A DNA stretch of 64,000 nt from Marinobacter sediminum. GTDB taxonomy: Bacteria; Pseudomonadota; Gammaproteobacteria; Pseudomonadales; Oleiphilaceae. A program made the translations under genes and the position numbers. Shown piece after piece: positions 40,531 to 49,764 of this stretch. Under the pieces are notes generated by a model that did no database searches, had not been told where the DNA came from, and saw only the letters and a list, made by a program, of their open reading frames with translations. Location: NCBI RefSeq assembly GCF_016820575.1, contig NZ_JAEMQH010000004.1:62001-126000 (forward strand), in the 5' to 3' direction. How positions within the stretch are numbered: the stretch's first letter is position 1; each line of letters starts with the position of its first letter.

Positions 40531-41334
40531 TTAGTAGCCGTACTCAAACAGGAGATTGAGTACGCACTCATTCCAGCCGTCCGGGCCGGGCTTGAGGGAG
40601 CGCATGGCGTGTTTGGCCGATGGCAGCTGCACGTCGTCACTGTGAACGCCTCGAATCACAACCGGGATATCCGCCGACTCCAGCATTTGCTGATCGTTGG
40701 GGCTGTCTCCCAGGGCAATGGCAACTACCGGCTGCTCACCAAAGTGCTCCCGGTATTTACCCAGCAAAAAGTGGGCCCCATCGGCTTTATCGAAGACACC
40801 CATGGCGTGATAGAACCGTCCGCCCTGCACCAGGCGCAGGTTTTCGGCCATCAGGGCTGTCTGAAATCCAGCAAGTTCTTCGTCCGGCCCCTCCCACAAC
40901 AGGGGCTCAGTCCCGAGCCGATCCTTGGCCATTTCAGCCGATGTTTCATCAAGCCCGGTCAACTCAGCCAATTCCTTGGCCGACATATCCTCAAAGCCTT
41001 TGAACCGGGCACCGGCCTTGCGTTGAGCCGCCAGCACCGCCAGGACATCGGCCCTGGATGCCCCAAAATTAACCACCTGCTCCTCGTTATTTCCGAAGGT
41101 GCCCGCCGGAATCACCACCGCTGCACCGTTTTCGACAATGAAAGGCGCCCCGTTACCCAGTTCCTGCCGCACCTTGCGGATCTCCGGGGCGGTTTTGCTG
41201 GAGTTGAGAACTAACGGAATTTCGGCCTGATCAAGCCGTTTAAGTGCTGGCGCGGCCGCCTCCCAGCGGTAGTTCTCGTGATTGAGAAGAGTGCCATCCA
41301 GGTCAGAGATGATCAGTAGCTTCGGCTTGGTCAT
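40531..41334 (-). CDS. Glucosyl/mannosyl-3-phosphoglycerate phosphatase, HAD
   Basis: This 267-residue HAD-superfamily phosphatase of the mannosyl-3-phosphoglycerate phosphatase (YedP) family has the nucleophile motif SDLDGTLLNHE near 10, motif II LNSSKT near 43, and motif IV GDSPND near 210. It would remove phosphate from glucosyl-3-phosphoglycerate to release glucosylglycerate, a compatible solute. Specificity for the glucosyl over the mannosyl substrate is inferred from the neighbouring GT81 enzyme. The gene lies between the kinase and the synthase with 15-32-base gaps. Confidence 0.88.
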   Translation of the reverse strand: MTKPKLLIISDLDGTLLNHENYRWEAAAPALKRLDQAEIPLVLNSSKTAPEIRKVRQELGNGAPFIVENGAAVVIPAGTFGNNEEQVVNFGASRADVLAVLAAQRKAGARFKGFEDMSAKELAELTGLDETSAEMAKDRLGTEPLLWEGPDEELAGFQTALMAENLRLVQGGRFYHAMGVFDKADGAHFLLGKYREHFGEQPVVAIALGDSPNDQQMLESADIPVVIRGVHSDDVQLPSAKHAMRSLKPGPDGWNECVLNLLFEYGY

Positions 41335-41349
41335 GGAAATACTCCGTTA

Positions 41350-42285
41350 CTAGGTTCGGAACTGCGGCAACCCAAGGGAATGATCCTCAGCCACCTCAAT
41401 CAACACATTGGCTCGCTCGGGCATTTCAATCAGGCAGGCGCGGGTGACGCGCTCGTAGTGCATGATGAACCGGTCCACCTCGGCATCGGTCATGATGCGC
41501 AATGATTGGGCGGCGCCGGACCCCTCGCCCGCTTTTGGTGCGTTTTTGATCTTTTCTGCCAGCTTGTGCTCCTGCAGAGTTCGCCATTCCCGGACACTGT
41601 CCATAGAGGGGGCTTTCAGCATCACCAGCGTGTCCAGGTCATCAAAGAACCGGCGGTAGCTGCCCTTCAGACAGTCGTTCACGGTTCTGCGCCAAATGCC
41701 GTGCATGTCTTCTTCAGACTCCAGAGGGTTGAGCAGCTGCTCCAGAGCCTGATCCGGCTCGGGCCGCGCGCCCACACACCAACCTTCGAGCAGGATTACC
41801 TGCGCCGGCCCCTGGAATACAGGCCATTCAGCCCGTGGAACCCGGTCATCGACAGACTTGTCAAACATCGGGATGGGTGTCTGGTCGGTCGATTGCGCCG
41901 CTCTAAGTTGCTTGATTACCTGCTGACCCAACTCGACATCGTGGGTGCCGGGCACGCCCCGGGTGCGAAACAGGGGATGAACGCGGTCAGCAAGTTCGCA
42001 GCGCTCCGCTCTGGTAAGGTAGAGATCGTCCAGCGAAAAACTGGCAGTTGGGCAGTGATAATGCTTGCCTAGAATCTCCCGGAGAAACAACGCCAGAGTC
42101 GATTTCCCGGTGCCTTGCGCGCCGTGTATGCCAACCACAATGGTTCGATTGGCACTGCGCTGCAGCGCGACCAGGTGCTCAACCAATGGGAGAACGGTCT
42201 GTTCGGCGGTGTTCACGTAGGTGTCAGGCAGCGCCTCCTGCTTGATCAGGGCGTTGAGGGTTTGTCTCAGCTCAGGTTCAGACAC
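41350..42285 (-). CDS. P-loop D-glycerate 3-kinase-like protein
   Basis: This 311-residue P-loop kinase is of the plant-type glycerate kinase / YGR205w group. Walker A is GIHGAQGTGKST near 52-63. FSLDDLYLTRAER near 82 and FRTRGVPGTHD near 105 are typical of the group, as is LLEGWCVGARP near 170. It should make 3-phosphoglycerate from D-glycerate. In this operon that would return the glycerate released by the phosphorylase to the synthase or to glycolysis. It is the first gene of the unit, begins with GTG, and diverges from selO. Confidence 0.82.
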   Translation of the reverse strand: MSEPELRQTLNALIKQEALPDTYVNTAEQTVLPLVEHLVALQRSANRTIVVGIHGAQGTGKSTLALFLREILGKHYHCPTASFSLDDLYLTRAERCELADRVHPLFRTRGVPGTHDVELGQQVIKQLRAAQSTDQTPIPMFDKSVDDRVPRAEWPVFQGPAQVILLEGWCVGARPEPDQALEQLLNPLESEEDMHGIWRRTVNDCLKGSYRRFFDDLDTLVMLKAPSMDSVREWRTLQEHKLAEKIKNAPKAGEGSGAAQSLRIMTDAEVDRFIMHYERVTRACLIEMPERANVLIEVAEDHSLGLPQFRT

Positions 42286-42361
42286 GATGTTGGAGTCCCG
42301 GCAGTGGTTGAATGGTTAATAAGCACAGCAGTATTCGTACCAGTGGGAGTATAGGCATTTT

Positions 42362-43816
42362 ATGAGCAACCACGATTTTCGAGTTGAACATCGCTACCTG
42401 GAACTCCCGGACAGTTTCTACACCCGTGTTCAGCCCAGCGCCCTGAAAGACGCCCGTATGGTGTGCTTCAATCACGCGCTGGCCGACGACATGGGCTTTC
42501 ACACCGAAAACGCCGACGAGTGGACCCAGATCGGCGCCGGCGCCGAACTCCTCGAGGGCATGGATCCGGTAGCGATGAAGTACACCGGTCACCAGTTCGG
42601 AATGTACAACCCGGAATTAGGCGATGGCCGTGGGCTATTGCTCTGGGAGACCGTCGGGCCGGACGGCCGGCGCTGGGACTGGCATTTGAAAGGGGCCGGT
42701 ACCACGCCCTATTCCCGGTTTGGCGACGGGCGGGCGGTGCTTCGCTCAACCATGCGGGAGTACTTGTGCAGCGAGGCCATGGCCGGACTGGGCATTCCCA
42801 CCACGCGAGCTTTATTCATGGTCAGCGCGAAGGACCCGGTGCGTCGTGAAACCATCGAAACCGCAGCCGCACTCGTCCGGGTTGCCGAGAGCCACATCCG
42901 CTTCGGCCACTTTGAGTTTGCCGCCCATCATGAAGGCCCGGAAACCGTCAAAACCCTGCTTGAACATGTGATCGCACTGCACTTCCCACATTTGATTGCA
43001 CTTCCGGAGGAAGAACGCCACCAGCGCTGGTTCGAAGAGGTGGTGGAGCGCACCGCCCGGCTGATCGCAGACTGGCAGGCCGTAGGATTCTGTCACGGCG
43101 TGATGAACAGCGACAACATGTCGATCATTGGCGACACCTTCGATTACGGCCCCTACGCCTTCCTTGACGACTTCGACGCCGGCTACATCTGCAACCACAC
43201 CGACCAGGGCGGCCGTTACGCCTACAACCGGCAACCACAGATCGGCTTCACCAATTGCCGCTATCTGGCCAACGCGTTGTTGCCGGTGATGGACGAGGAT
43301 GCGGTACGCCGGGGACTGCGCCGCTACGAAGTAGCCTACAACGACCGCTTCCTGCAGAACATGCGGGACAAACTGGGCTGGCAGCAGGAGCATGAGTCCG
43401 ACCTGGGGCTGATCATGGACACCTTCAGCATGCTGCATGAGCACCATGTGGATTACACCGGTTTTTTCCGGGCACTCTCCAACCTTCGCAGACACGGCCA
43501 CGGCCCGGTACTGGACCTGTTTGTGGATCGCAGTACCGCCAGCGATTGGCTGCAGCGTTATGAACAGCGGCTACAGGCCGAAAGCCGGTCTGATGAGGCC
43601 AGGGAATCCGCCATGCGCGCAGTGAACCCCAAATACATATTGCGAAACTACCTGGCCCAACAGGTCATCCAGGACGCCCAGAACGGCGATTACGCGCCCA
43701 TGCACGAGCTGATCAAAGTGCTGGAGCGTCCGTTCGACGAGCAACCCGAACACGAGCAATACGCCGCGCCACCACCGGATTGGGGCAAGCACCTGAACAT
43801 CAGCTGCTCGTCCTGA
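42362..43816 (+). CDS. selO: Protein adenylyltransferase SelO
   Basis: SelO (YdiU) has a kinase-like fold that binds ATP upside down and AMPylates target proteins, with a role in redox stress. The 484-residue protein carries KYTGHQFGMYNPELGDGRG near 73 and the Lys in WHLKGAGTTPYSRFGDGRA near 106. The catalytic and metal-site residues lie in GVMNSDNMSI near 245 and FLDDFDAG near 268. The C-terminus is ISCSS. The Cys at 482 occupies the place of selenocysteine in eukaryotic SelO. It diverges from the glucosylglycerate operon across 76 bases. Confidence 0.95.
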   Translation: MSNHDFRVEHRYLELPDSFYTRVQPSALKDARMVCFNHALADDMGFHTENADEWTQIGAGAELLEGMDPVAMKYTGHQFGMYNPELGDGRGLLLWETVGPDGRRWDWHLKGAGTTPYSRFGDGRAVLRSTMREYLCSEAMAGLGIPTTRALFMVSAKDPVRRETIETAAALVRVAESHIRFGHFEFAAHHEGPETVKTLLEHVIALHFPHLIALPEEERHQRWFEEVVERTARLIADWQAVGFCHGVMNSDNMSIIGDTFDYGPYAFLDDFDAGYICNHTDQGGRYAYNRQPQIGFTNCRYLANALLPVMDEDAVRRGLRRYEVAYNDRFLQNMRDKLGWQQEHESDLGLIMDTFSMLHEHHVDYTGFFRALSNLRRHGHGPVLDLFVDRSTASDWLQRYEQRLQAESRSDEARESAMRAVNPKYILRNYLAQQVIQDAQNGDYAPMHELIKVLERPFDEQPEHEQYAAPPPDWGKHLNISCSS

Positions 43817-43857
43817 GCAATCTCGAAGACAGGTACGCGCGATAAAACAGCGGCCAT

Positions 43858-43890
43858 AAAAAAAGGGTGAAGCCGAAGCTTCACCCCTTC
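43858..43890 (-). terminator. Intrinsic terminator of the fumarase gene
   Basis: This is a 9-bp perfect stem, GGGTGAAGC / GCTTCACCC. Read on the minus strand the loop is TTCG, an extra-stable tetraloop, and seven T follow. The position, 24 bases after the fumarase stop, makes it the fumarase terminator. In the plus direction the T run is poor, so it serves selO only weakly. Confidence 0.88.
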
Positions 43891-43913
43891 TTGTTCTCCG
43901 ACGGAGAAACCGA

Positions 43914-45428
43914 TCAGACGGCCTTGGCCGCGATGATCTTCTCCTGCCACTCGGCGGGACCGGTCTGATGCACTGACGAACCGCGAGAGTCCACCGCTAC
44001 GGTCACCGGCATGTCCTCAACTTCGAACTCGTAAATGGCTTCCATACCCAGTTCAGGGAAAGCCACCACTTCGGCGTGCTTGATGGCTTTGGACACCAGG
44101 TAGGCAGAGCCGCCCACCGCCATCAGGTACACCGCGCCAAACTCGCGGATGGCGTCGATGGCCACCTGACCACGCTCAGCCTTGCCAATCATCCCGGTCA
44201 ATCCGGTCTTCTCCAGCATGGTGTGAGTGAACTTGTCCATCCGTGTGGCGGTGGTGGGGCCAGCAGGACCAACCACTTCCTCACGCACCGGATCGACCGG
44301 GCCCACGTAATAGATGAAGCGGCCTTTCAGATCGACCGGCAGCTCTTCACCCTTCTCTATCATATCCACCATCTTCTTGTGGGCAGCGTCACGGCCGGTC
44401 AGCATCTTGCCGGACAGCAGTACCGTCTCGCCCGGCTGCCAGTCCTTCACATCTTCCGGGGTAACGGTATCCAGGTTCACCCGGCGAACGTTCTCTCCCA
44501 CTTCCCAGGTGATTTCTGGCCAGTCTTCCAGGCTAGGCGGAGTCTGCAGCGCCGGACCATTGCCCTTCAGGGTAAAGTGCGCATGACGGGTAGCGGCGCA
44601 GTTCGGGATGATCGCCACCGGCTTGTTGGCCGCGTGGGTTGGATAATCCTTCACTTTCACATCCAGAACGGTGGTCAGGCCGCCCAGGCCCTGGGCACCA
44701 ATGCCCAGGTCATTGACCTTGTCGAACAGCTCAAGACGCAGCTCTTCAGCACGATTAGACGCACCGCGTGCCTGAAGATCGTGAATATCGATCGGATCCA
44801 GCAGCGACTCCTTGGCCATTTGCATGGCTTTCTCGGCAGTACCACCGATACCGATACCGAGCATGCCCGGCGGACACCAGCCAGCACCCATCTGCGGCAC
44901 CATCTTCAGCACCCAATCCACCACAGAATCGGACGGATTCAGCATGGCGAACTTGGATTTCGCTTCGGAACCACCGCCTTTGGCGGCTACGTGCACTTCT
45001 ACCGTATCGCCCGGCACCATCTTGTAATGAATGATGGCCGGCGTGTTGTCGCCAGTGTTCGCACGCTTGCCGTCCGGATCGTCCAGAATAGAGGCACGCA
45101 GCACGTTATCCGGGTGGGTATAGGCGCGGCGTACACCCTCGTTGATCACATCATCCAGGGGCAGTTCGCAGTCCCACTGAACATTCATGCCGATGTTCAC
45201 GAACACGGTCACGATGCCGGTGTCCTGACACAGCGGCCGGTGGCCTTCGGCGCACATGCGGGAGTTGATCAGGATCTGCGCCATGGCGTCTTTCGCCGCC
45301 TGAGACTCTTCCTTCTGGTAGGCCTCGTGCACGCTATCGATGAAATCCTTCGGGTGATAGTAGGAAATGAACTGCAGCGCGTCCGCTACGCTTTCAATCA
45401 GGTCGTCCTGGCGGATTACCGTGGTCAT
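43914..45428 (-). CDS. fumA: Class I fumarate hydratase (iron-sulfur)
   Basis: This 504-residue enzyme interconverts fumarate and malate in the TCA cycle and uses an oxygen-sensitive [4Fe-4S] cluster. The likely cluster cysteines are in PLCQDTG near 66, GWCPPGM near 185 and PNCAATRH near 277. KGGGSEAKS near 150 is a class I hallmark, and the C-terminal domain has VGPAGPTTATRMD near 385 and VDSRGSSVHQTGP near 477. Alpha and beta parts are in one chain. E. coli gene letters (A/B) cannot be separated by sequence here. Transcribed alone. Confidence 0.93.
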   Translation of the reverse strand: MTTVIRQDDLIESVADALQFISYYHPKDFIDSVHEAYQKEESQAAKDAMAQILINSRMCAEGHRPLCQDTGIVTVFVNIGMNVQWDCELPLDDVINEGVRRAYTHPDNVLRASILDDPDGKRANTGDNTPAIIHYKMVPGDTVEVHVAAKGGGSEAKSKFAMLNPSDSVVDWVLKMVPQMGAGWCPPGMLGIGIGGTAEKAMQMAKESLLDPIDIHDLQARGASNRAEELRLELFDKVNDLGIGAQGLGGLTTVLDVKVKDYPTHAANKPVAIIPNCAATRHAHFTLKGNGPALQTPPSLEDWPEITWEVGENVRRVNLDTVTPEDVKDWQPGETVLLSGKMLTGRDAAHKKMVDMIEKGEELPVDLKGRFIYYVGPVDPVREEVVGPAGPTTATRMDKFTHTMLEKTGLTGMIGKAERGQVAIDAIREFGAVYLMAVGGSAYLVSKAIKHAEVVAFPELGMEAIYEFEVEDMPVTVAVDSRGSSVHQTGPAEWQEKIIAAKAV

Positions 45429-45667
45429 AGGCGCCTCATCAGCTAGATGTCGTTGTTTGGTGTCGTGGTCTAAAAAAGAGCCAGAGAGTTTACCAGAAAA
45501 TCCATCAGGCGCGGCATCTGGCCAACGGTAAAGCCGTGTACAAAAGCTGCAACAACCCGCCGCTAAAAAGCTATCATGCTAACAAAATAATAATTACTCT
45601 CTGAAAACCACACCTGAAAGTAAGCCTTACGAAAAAGCACTTAACAACAATCCGAGCCGGAGGCCCA

Positions 45668-46441
45668 ATGACTGACCTCATCCTGACCGAGCAAGCCAAT
45701 CGCATCCTGACCATCCGCATCCACCGGCCAGACCGAAAGAACGCCCTGACCCACGCCATGTACACCGGGCTCGGTGATGCCCTCGAACAGGCCGAAAACG
45801 ATCCAGAGATTCGCTGCGTGCTGTTTACCGGGAGCAACGACTGCTTCACCGCCGGCAACGATCTCGGCGAATTCGCTGCGGGTTTACCCGGTGCCTTCGA
45901 AGACACACCGGTCGGCCGTTTTCTATTTCTGCTGGCCAGTGCCACCAAACCCGTGGTGGCCGCAGTGAATGGCCCAGCCGTTGGCATCGGCACCACCCTG
46001 CTGCTGCACTGCGACATGGTATTCGCCGGCACCAACACCCGCTTTCAGATGCCATTCGTCAACCTGGGCCTGTGCCCGGAGGGCGCCTCCAGTTTGCTGC
46101 TGCCGTCCTGGCTTGGGCGGGTTCGCGCCGCTGAGCTGTTGATGCTGGGTGATACCTTCACCGCTGAAGATGCGGCCCGCCTCGGCCTGATCAACCGCGT
46201 GTGCGATCCGTCCGAGACTGAAGCTACCGCTCGCGAGATTTGCACCAGACTGGCCCAACAGGCACCGGCAGCCATGCGCGCCACCAAAGCGCTGCTCAAC
46301 CGACCCACTCAAGCCGAACTCAGGGACACAATGATCGCAGAAGGCGCACGATTTTCTGACCTGTTGAAGGCACCAGAAGCGGCAGAAGCGTTCAGGGCGT
46401 TCGGCGAAAAGCGGAGCCCGGATTTTTCGACTTTCAAATAG
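45668..46441 (+). CDS. Enoyl-CoA hydratase/isomerase family protein
   Basis: This 257-residue crotonase-fold protein has the first oxyanion-hole motif as CFTAGNDLGEF near 59 and the second as AVNGPAVGIGTTLLLHCD near 98. The usual catalytic Glu of hydratases in the second region is not in its common place: CPEGASSLLLPS has E at about 138, which fits delta3,delta2-enoyl-CoA isomerase-like members. Exact reaction uncertain: fatty acid beta-oxidation hydratase or isomerase. A strong GGAGG ribosome site precedes the ATG. No neighbour fixes the pathway. Confidence 0.85.
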   Translation: MTDLILTEQANRILTIRIHRPDRKNALTHAMYTGLGDALEQAENDPEIRCVLFTGSNDCFTAGNDLGEFAAGLPGAFEDTPVGRFLFLLASATKPVVAAVNGPAVGIGTTLLLHCDMVFAGTNTRFQMPFVNLGLCPEGASSLLLPSWLGRVRAAELLMLGDTFTAEDAARLGLINRVCDPSETEATAREICTRLAQQAPAAMRATKALLNRPTQAELRDTMIAEGARFSDLLKAPEAAEAFRAFGEKRSPDFSTFK

Positions 46442-46745
46442 CCAGCCGACCAACACCTCATTGCTCGACAAACCGCTCAGGGCCAACTATTTTGCAATTT
46501 GGCCAATCTCCATTCGTGCGTGGAGTATTCAAAGCGAAAGAATCACACTTTCGGCTGATCAACACTTGCCATACTGTCGCTATAGTCGAAGATACAGAAA
46601 TTGGCTTAATGCGCTGGCTACAATTTCAGACAACAGTTAACAACAGTTAAAAGCAGAACAGGCCACTGACAACGGGCTTACCGGATCAGACCGGCCCCGT
46701 CAGCTGCCTGACATAACGACACAACAACAGGAAAAGGTTCCACCC
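46442..46745. other. 304-base leader region of the VolA-like gene
   Basis: No gene seen. The stretch is A/T-rich until about 46650. It holds two exact tandem copies of CAACAGTTAA (46631-46650). A strong imperfect hairpin follows (46666-46703), with CTGAC-A-ACGGG on one side, CCCGTCAG on the other and an inner CCGG/CCGG pair. A GGAAAAGG ribosome site precedes the ATG. No confident -35/-10 pair was found. Confidence 0.5.
46631..46650. repeat. Two tandem copies of CAACAGTTAA
   Basis: An exact 10-bp head-to-tail duplication about 95 bases upstream of the VolA-like gene. Ten bases is close to one helix turn, so both copies face the same side of the DNA, as for paired regulator-binding sites. No regulator is identified. 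Confidence 0.8.
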
Positions 46746-49712
46746 ATGTTCAAGAAAACTCTAATAAGCGTTGCCGTGGCGTCTTCCCTTGGACTTACAG
46801 GCTGCTTTGATAGTGGCAAATCGGGGAGCAATGCGAATCCGGATTATAAGATCAGTAACCCGAATTTCACTGGTAAGACATGGCCGGTTTTCAATGGCGT
46901 GACTCGGGAGTTCCCTGTCCCCAACGACATCTTGTTTGCGTTGGAAAGCGCGGCTGACGGGACTATGGTTGATGGTTCTGACCCTACCAACCCAGTCACA
47001 ACTGGCATCGGTTTTCTTGATGGGAATTCCGTTTCTTCTGCTTTCGATATCAAAATCTCCGGCAGTCTCGATGCGAACCAAACATTGGACGCGCGCAGTT
47101 TCATCGATGCCGGCGGTTCGATTATCCCGAACCCCAGTCAAAACGTATTCTTGCTGCCTCTTGAATATCCTGGCCAAGACGCTCTACTTTCAGCCGAGGG
47201 TGAAATCCCAAGCTTTGCGCAAGCTGTGGATTACCAAGTCGCAAGCGGCCTACTGGCCGCCGGTCAAACGGCTGCAGCAACCAGCATCTTTACAGAGCTG
47301 GCGATTCCCGTTGCCAGAGCTGAGATCATCAGTCTTGACGACGGCGTAAACAACGTAATTCGTATCAACCCGCTAGCACCACTGGAACCTAAGACGAAAT
47401 ACTTAGTGGTTATCACCAATGATGTTAGCGATGCGAGCGGCAAGCCTCTGGTTGGCTCACCTGCTTACCAGAATTACTCCAACCCTAATGAGCCTCTTGG
47501 CAACTCAGATCTCGCCCCATTTAGAAGTGCTATTCTCGACTGGGAGACTTTGGCTGAGGGTTATTTCGGCTTCATGCAAACTGTTTTCACCAAAGCTGGG
47601 GTAAGCGCAACCGCCCCATCGAAGGACGACATCGTATTCTCGATGACGTTTACCACCGCCGGTGTTGAGGATGTACTCACTGCTAACGCTGCTCCGCGAA
47701 AGTTCTTCCAGGAGAGCCAAGAGATTGATGCTCGCCAAGAAGCGATCACTAAGCTTCTTGACGAAACTTATAACCTGACCAATCAGGCGACTGGCGGTGA
47801 TGCGACAGACGACGCAATCAATGATCGCCTGTATCAGCTGTTGACTGATCCTGCTCAAGGATTCCGACTGTATAATGCGGACTTGGATGACACCCTTACA
47901 GCTGCAAATGCGGGAAGCGTCACGCTTACTTTTGGCGACGTCGCGGGAACTGGCGAGGACCTCAATACTACGTTGGCCTTCTCCCTACAGACAGCAGTCT
48001 CTCAAGCAGCTATCTTCGTCAAGGGCCCAACTATTGCGGGCCAAGCAACAGCAGTAGAGGGCGGTTTCGTGAATTCGCTTGGAGTTCTTGAAGCGCCGCA
48101 ATCACGTACTGTTAACTTTTACTCAACGGACGAAGATGCAAGCTCAATCAACCCAGCACTTATTGCGCCTGCAAAAGTCTCTCAAGGTGACATTACACTA
48201 CCCTATTTCCTTGATATTCCTGCAGACAATGTTGATGGTTCGGTGATCAAGACCTCCAGCTGGACAGCTAACCAAGCAGACAGCCTTCAAAGCCCTCCTG
48301 GGGCAACTGGTTTGCCCGAGGTAGTGGCGCCATCTGACAAAATCACCTATCGATTCCCGTTTGCTGGGGAAACTGCTGAAACTACAGTGCCTGTTTTGGT
48401 AACGTACCCGGACGCCTCCGCTACAGCAGCAGTAGGTATAACAAAACCCGTTAACGGTTGGCCGGTTATCATTTACCAACATGGTATCACTACCGACCGC
48501 TCAGCAACCTTGCCCTTAGCGAATGCGCTAGCATTTTCCTGTGTCGATACTGGCGACACACCAGAGAATCCATTAACTTGGACAGCCTCAGGTGACGATT
48601 GTTTTGCCACTATTGCAATTGACCAGCCTCTTCACGGTGTCGTCCCGGCTGGCAGCATCGTTCCTGGTCTTTCTATGATCAAAGATCAAAATGGAACAGT
48701 GACTGCAGGCGCCTCGGCTGGTGCTACTGAGCGTCACTTTAACTTCTCAGCCAACGCTGCGCTTGAACCCACACCAATGTCAGCCTTGCCTGACGGGGCT
48801 GAAGCATCAGGTAGCCTATTCATCAACCTGAGCGATTTCGCAAACAGCCGCGATAATCTTCGTCAAGGCGTGCTTGATCTTCTAAACCTTAACGCATCAA
48901 TTGAAGGCCTCGACATTGACGGAACTGCCAATGGCGCAGATTTGGATCCAAATAGAGTCTATTTTGTCGGCCATTCGCTTGGCGGCATTAACGGCTTGCC
49001 GTTCGTATCCGTTAATAACTCGGTCTCAGGGCCAGATGCTGCAGGAACTGTAAATGAAAATCAGCCTGTGATTCAGGCAGCTGCAGTGCTGAACTCAGGC
49101 GGAGGAGTGACCAAACTTCTTGAGAACTCCCCCAGCACAAGCTTCGGTGCTCCTGCTATTCTGGCGGGGCTTGATGCAGCTTCTGACGGCGTTTTGGTGC
49201 AAGGCTCATCTGCCCTGGAAACCTACTTCGCGGTTCTCCAAGGCCTGATAGACTCGACTGACCCAGTCAACTTTGGCAAATCCCTGTCATCCTTTGACAT
49301 CCTGCTCACAGAGATCGTCGGTGATGGCACAGCTGAAAACCCATCAGACCGAACCATCCCCAATGCAGCGGATGCCGATCTCTACGGGCAAGGACCTCTG
49401 GAGCTTACGCTTAGCAACGGCTTCGTAATCGACAGCCTTCCTGCACCTTTGGCCGGTACTGAACCGACCATCGCGCAGATTGGCGCCACTCCAACTGCTG
49501 CTGGCTCTGTGCCAGCCGTAACTCGCTTCACCGAGGGGTCGCATGGCACACCGGTGAGCGCTTCCAATACTGAAGTGGATCCTCTGACCAGCGGAGCGGT
49601 CTTTAACGAGATGGTTGCTCAGATCGCTGAACTGTTCACAACTGCAACTGACCCTGATACTCAAGATGGTTCGGTTTCCGTAACAAACAGTGCAGTGGTA
49701 GAAAGCAACTAA
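46746..49712 (+). CDS. VolA/Pla-1-like surface lipoprotein lipase
   Basis: This 988-residue lipoprotein has a signal peptide with the lipobox LTGC (Cys at 20). Phe at +2 argues against inner-membrane retention. The N-terminal half resembles bacterial Ig-like VolA regions (PLEPKTKYLVVITND near 215). The C-terminal half holds an alpha/beta hydrolase with the VYFVGHSLGG nucleophile elbow near 740 and IYQHGITTDR, an oxyanion-hole region, near 575. Vibrio VolA is a surface lysophospholipase that frees fatty acids for growth; by analogy this may harvest external lipids. Codon use looks more A/T-rich than the neighbours. Confidence 0.85.
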   Translation: MFKKTLISVAVASSLGLTGCFDSGKSGSNANPDYKISNPNFTGKTWPVFNGVTREFPVPNDILFALESAADGTMVDGSDPTNPVTTGIGFLDGNSVSSAFDIKISGSLDANQTLDARSFIDAGGSIIPNPSQNVFLLPLEYPGQDALLSAEGEIPSFAQAVDYQVASGLLAAGQTAAATSIFTELAIPVARAEIISLDDGVNNVIRINPLAPLEPKTKYLVVITNDVSDASGKPLVGSPAYQNYSNPNEPLGNSDLAPFRSAILDWETLAEGYFGFMQTVFTKAGVSATAPSKDDIVFSMTFTTAGVEDVLTANAAPRKFFQESQEIDARQEAITKLLDETYNLTNQATGGDATDDAINDRLYQLLTDPAQGFRLYNADLDDTLTAANAGSVTLTFGDVAGTGEDLNTTLAFSLQTAVSQAAIFVKGPTIAGQATAVEGGFVNSLGVLEAPQSRTVNFYSTDEDASSINPALIAPAKVSQGDITLPYFLDIPADNVDGSVIKTSSWTANQADSLQSPPGATGLPEVVAPSDKITYRFPFAGETAETTVPVLVTYPDASATAAVGITKPVNGWPVIIYQHGITTDRSATLPLANALAFSCVDTGDTPENPLTWTASGDDCFATIAIDQPLHGVVPAGSIVPGLSMIKDQNGTVTAGASAGATERHFNFSANAALEPTPMSALPDGAEASGSLFINLSDFANSRDNLRQGVLDLLNLNASIEGLDIDGTANGADLDPNRVYFVGHSLGGINGLPFVSVNNSVSGPDAAGTVNENQPVIQAAAVLNSGGGVTKLLENSPSTSFGAPAILAGLDAASDGVLVQGSSALETYFAVLQGLIDSTDPVNFGKSLSSFDILLTEIVGDGTAENPSDRTIPNAADADLYGQGPLELTLSNGFVIDSLPAPLAGTEPTIAQIGATPTAAGSVPAVTRFTEGSHGTPVSASNTEVDPLTSGAVFNEMVAQIAELFTTATDPDTQDGSVSVTNSAVVESN

Positions 49713-49714
49713 GC

Positions 49715-49740
49715 AAAAGGGGCCGAAAGGCCCCTTTTTT
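49715..49740 (+). terminator. Intrinsic terminator of the VolA-like gene
   Basis: GGGGCC-GAAA-GGCCCC followed by six T, with four A in front. It lies 3 bases after the stop codon. A GNRA loop and symmetric A/T flanks suggest some bidirectional use, also ending the converging CaiB/BaiF gene. Confidence 0.93.
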
Positions 49741-49764
49741 ATTTCTGCGCATTGGTTTTCGCTA

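Noticed and set aside
44076..45446. 456-codon plus-strand frame opposite fumarase
   Set aside because: It is the exact antisense of a clear fumarase gene; G/C-rich codon bias leaves the opposite strand open. No ribosome site or family match.
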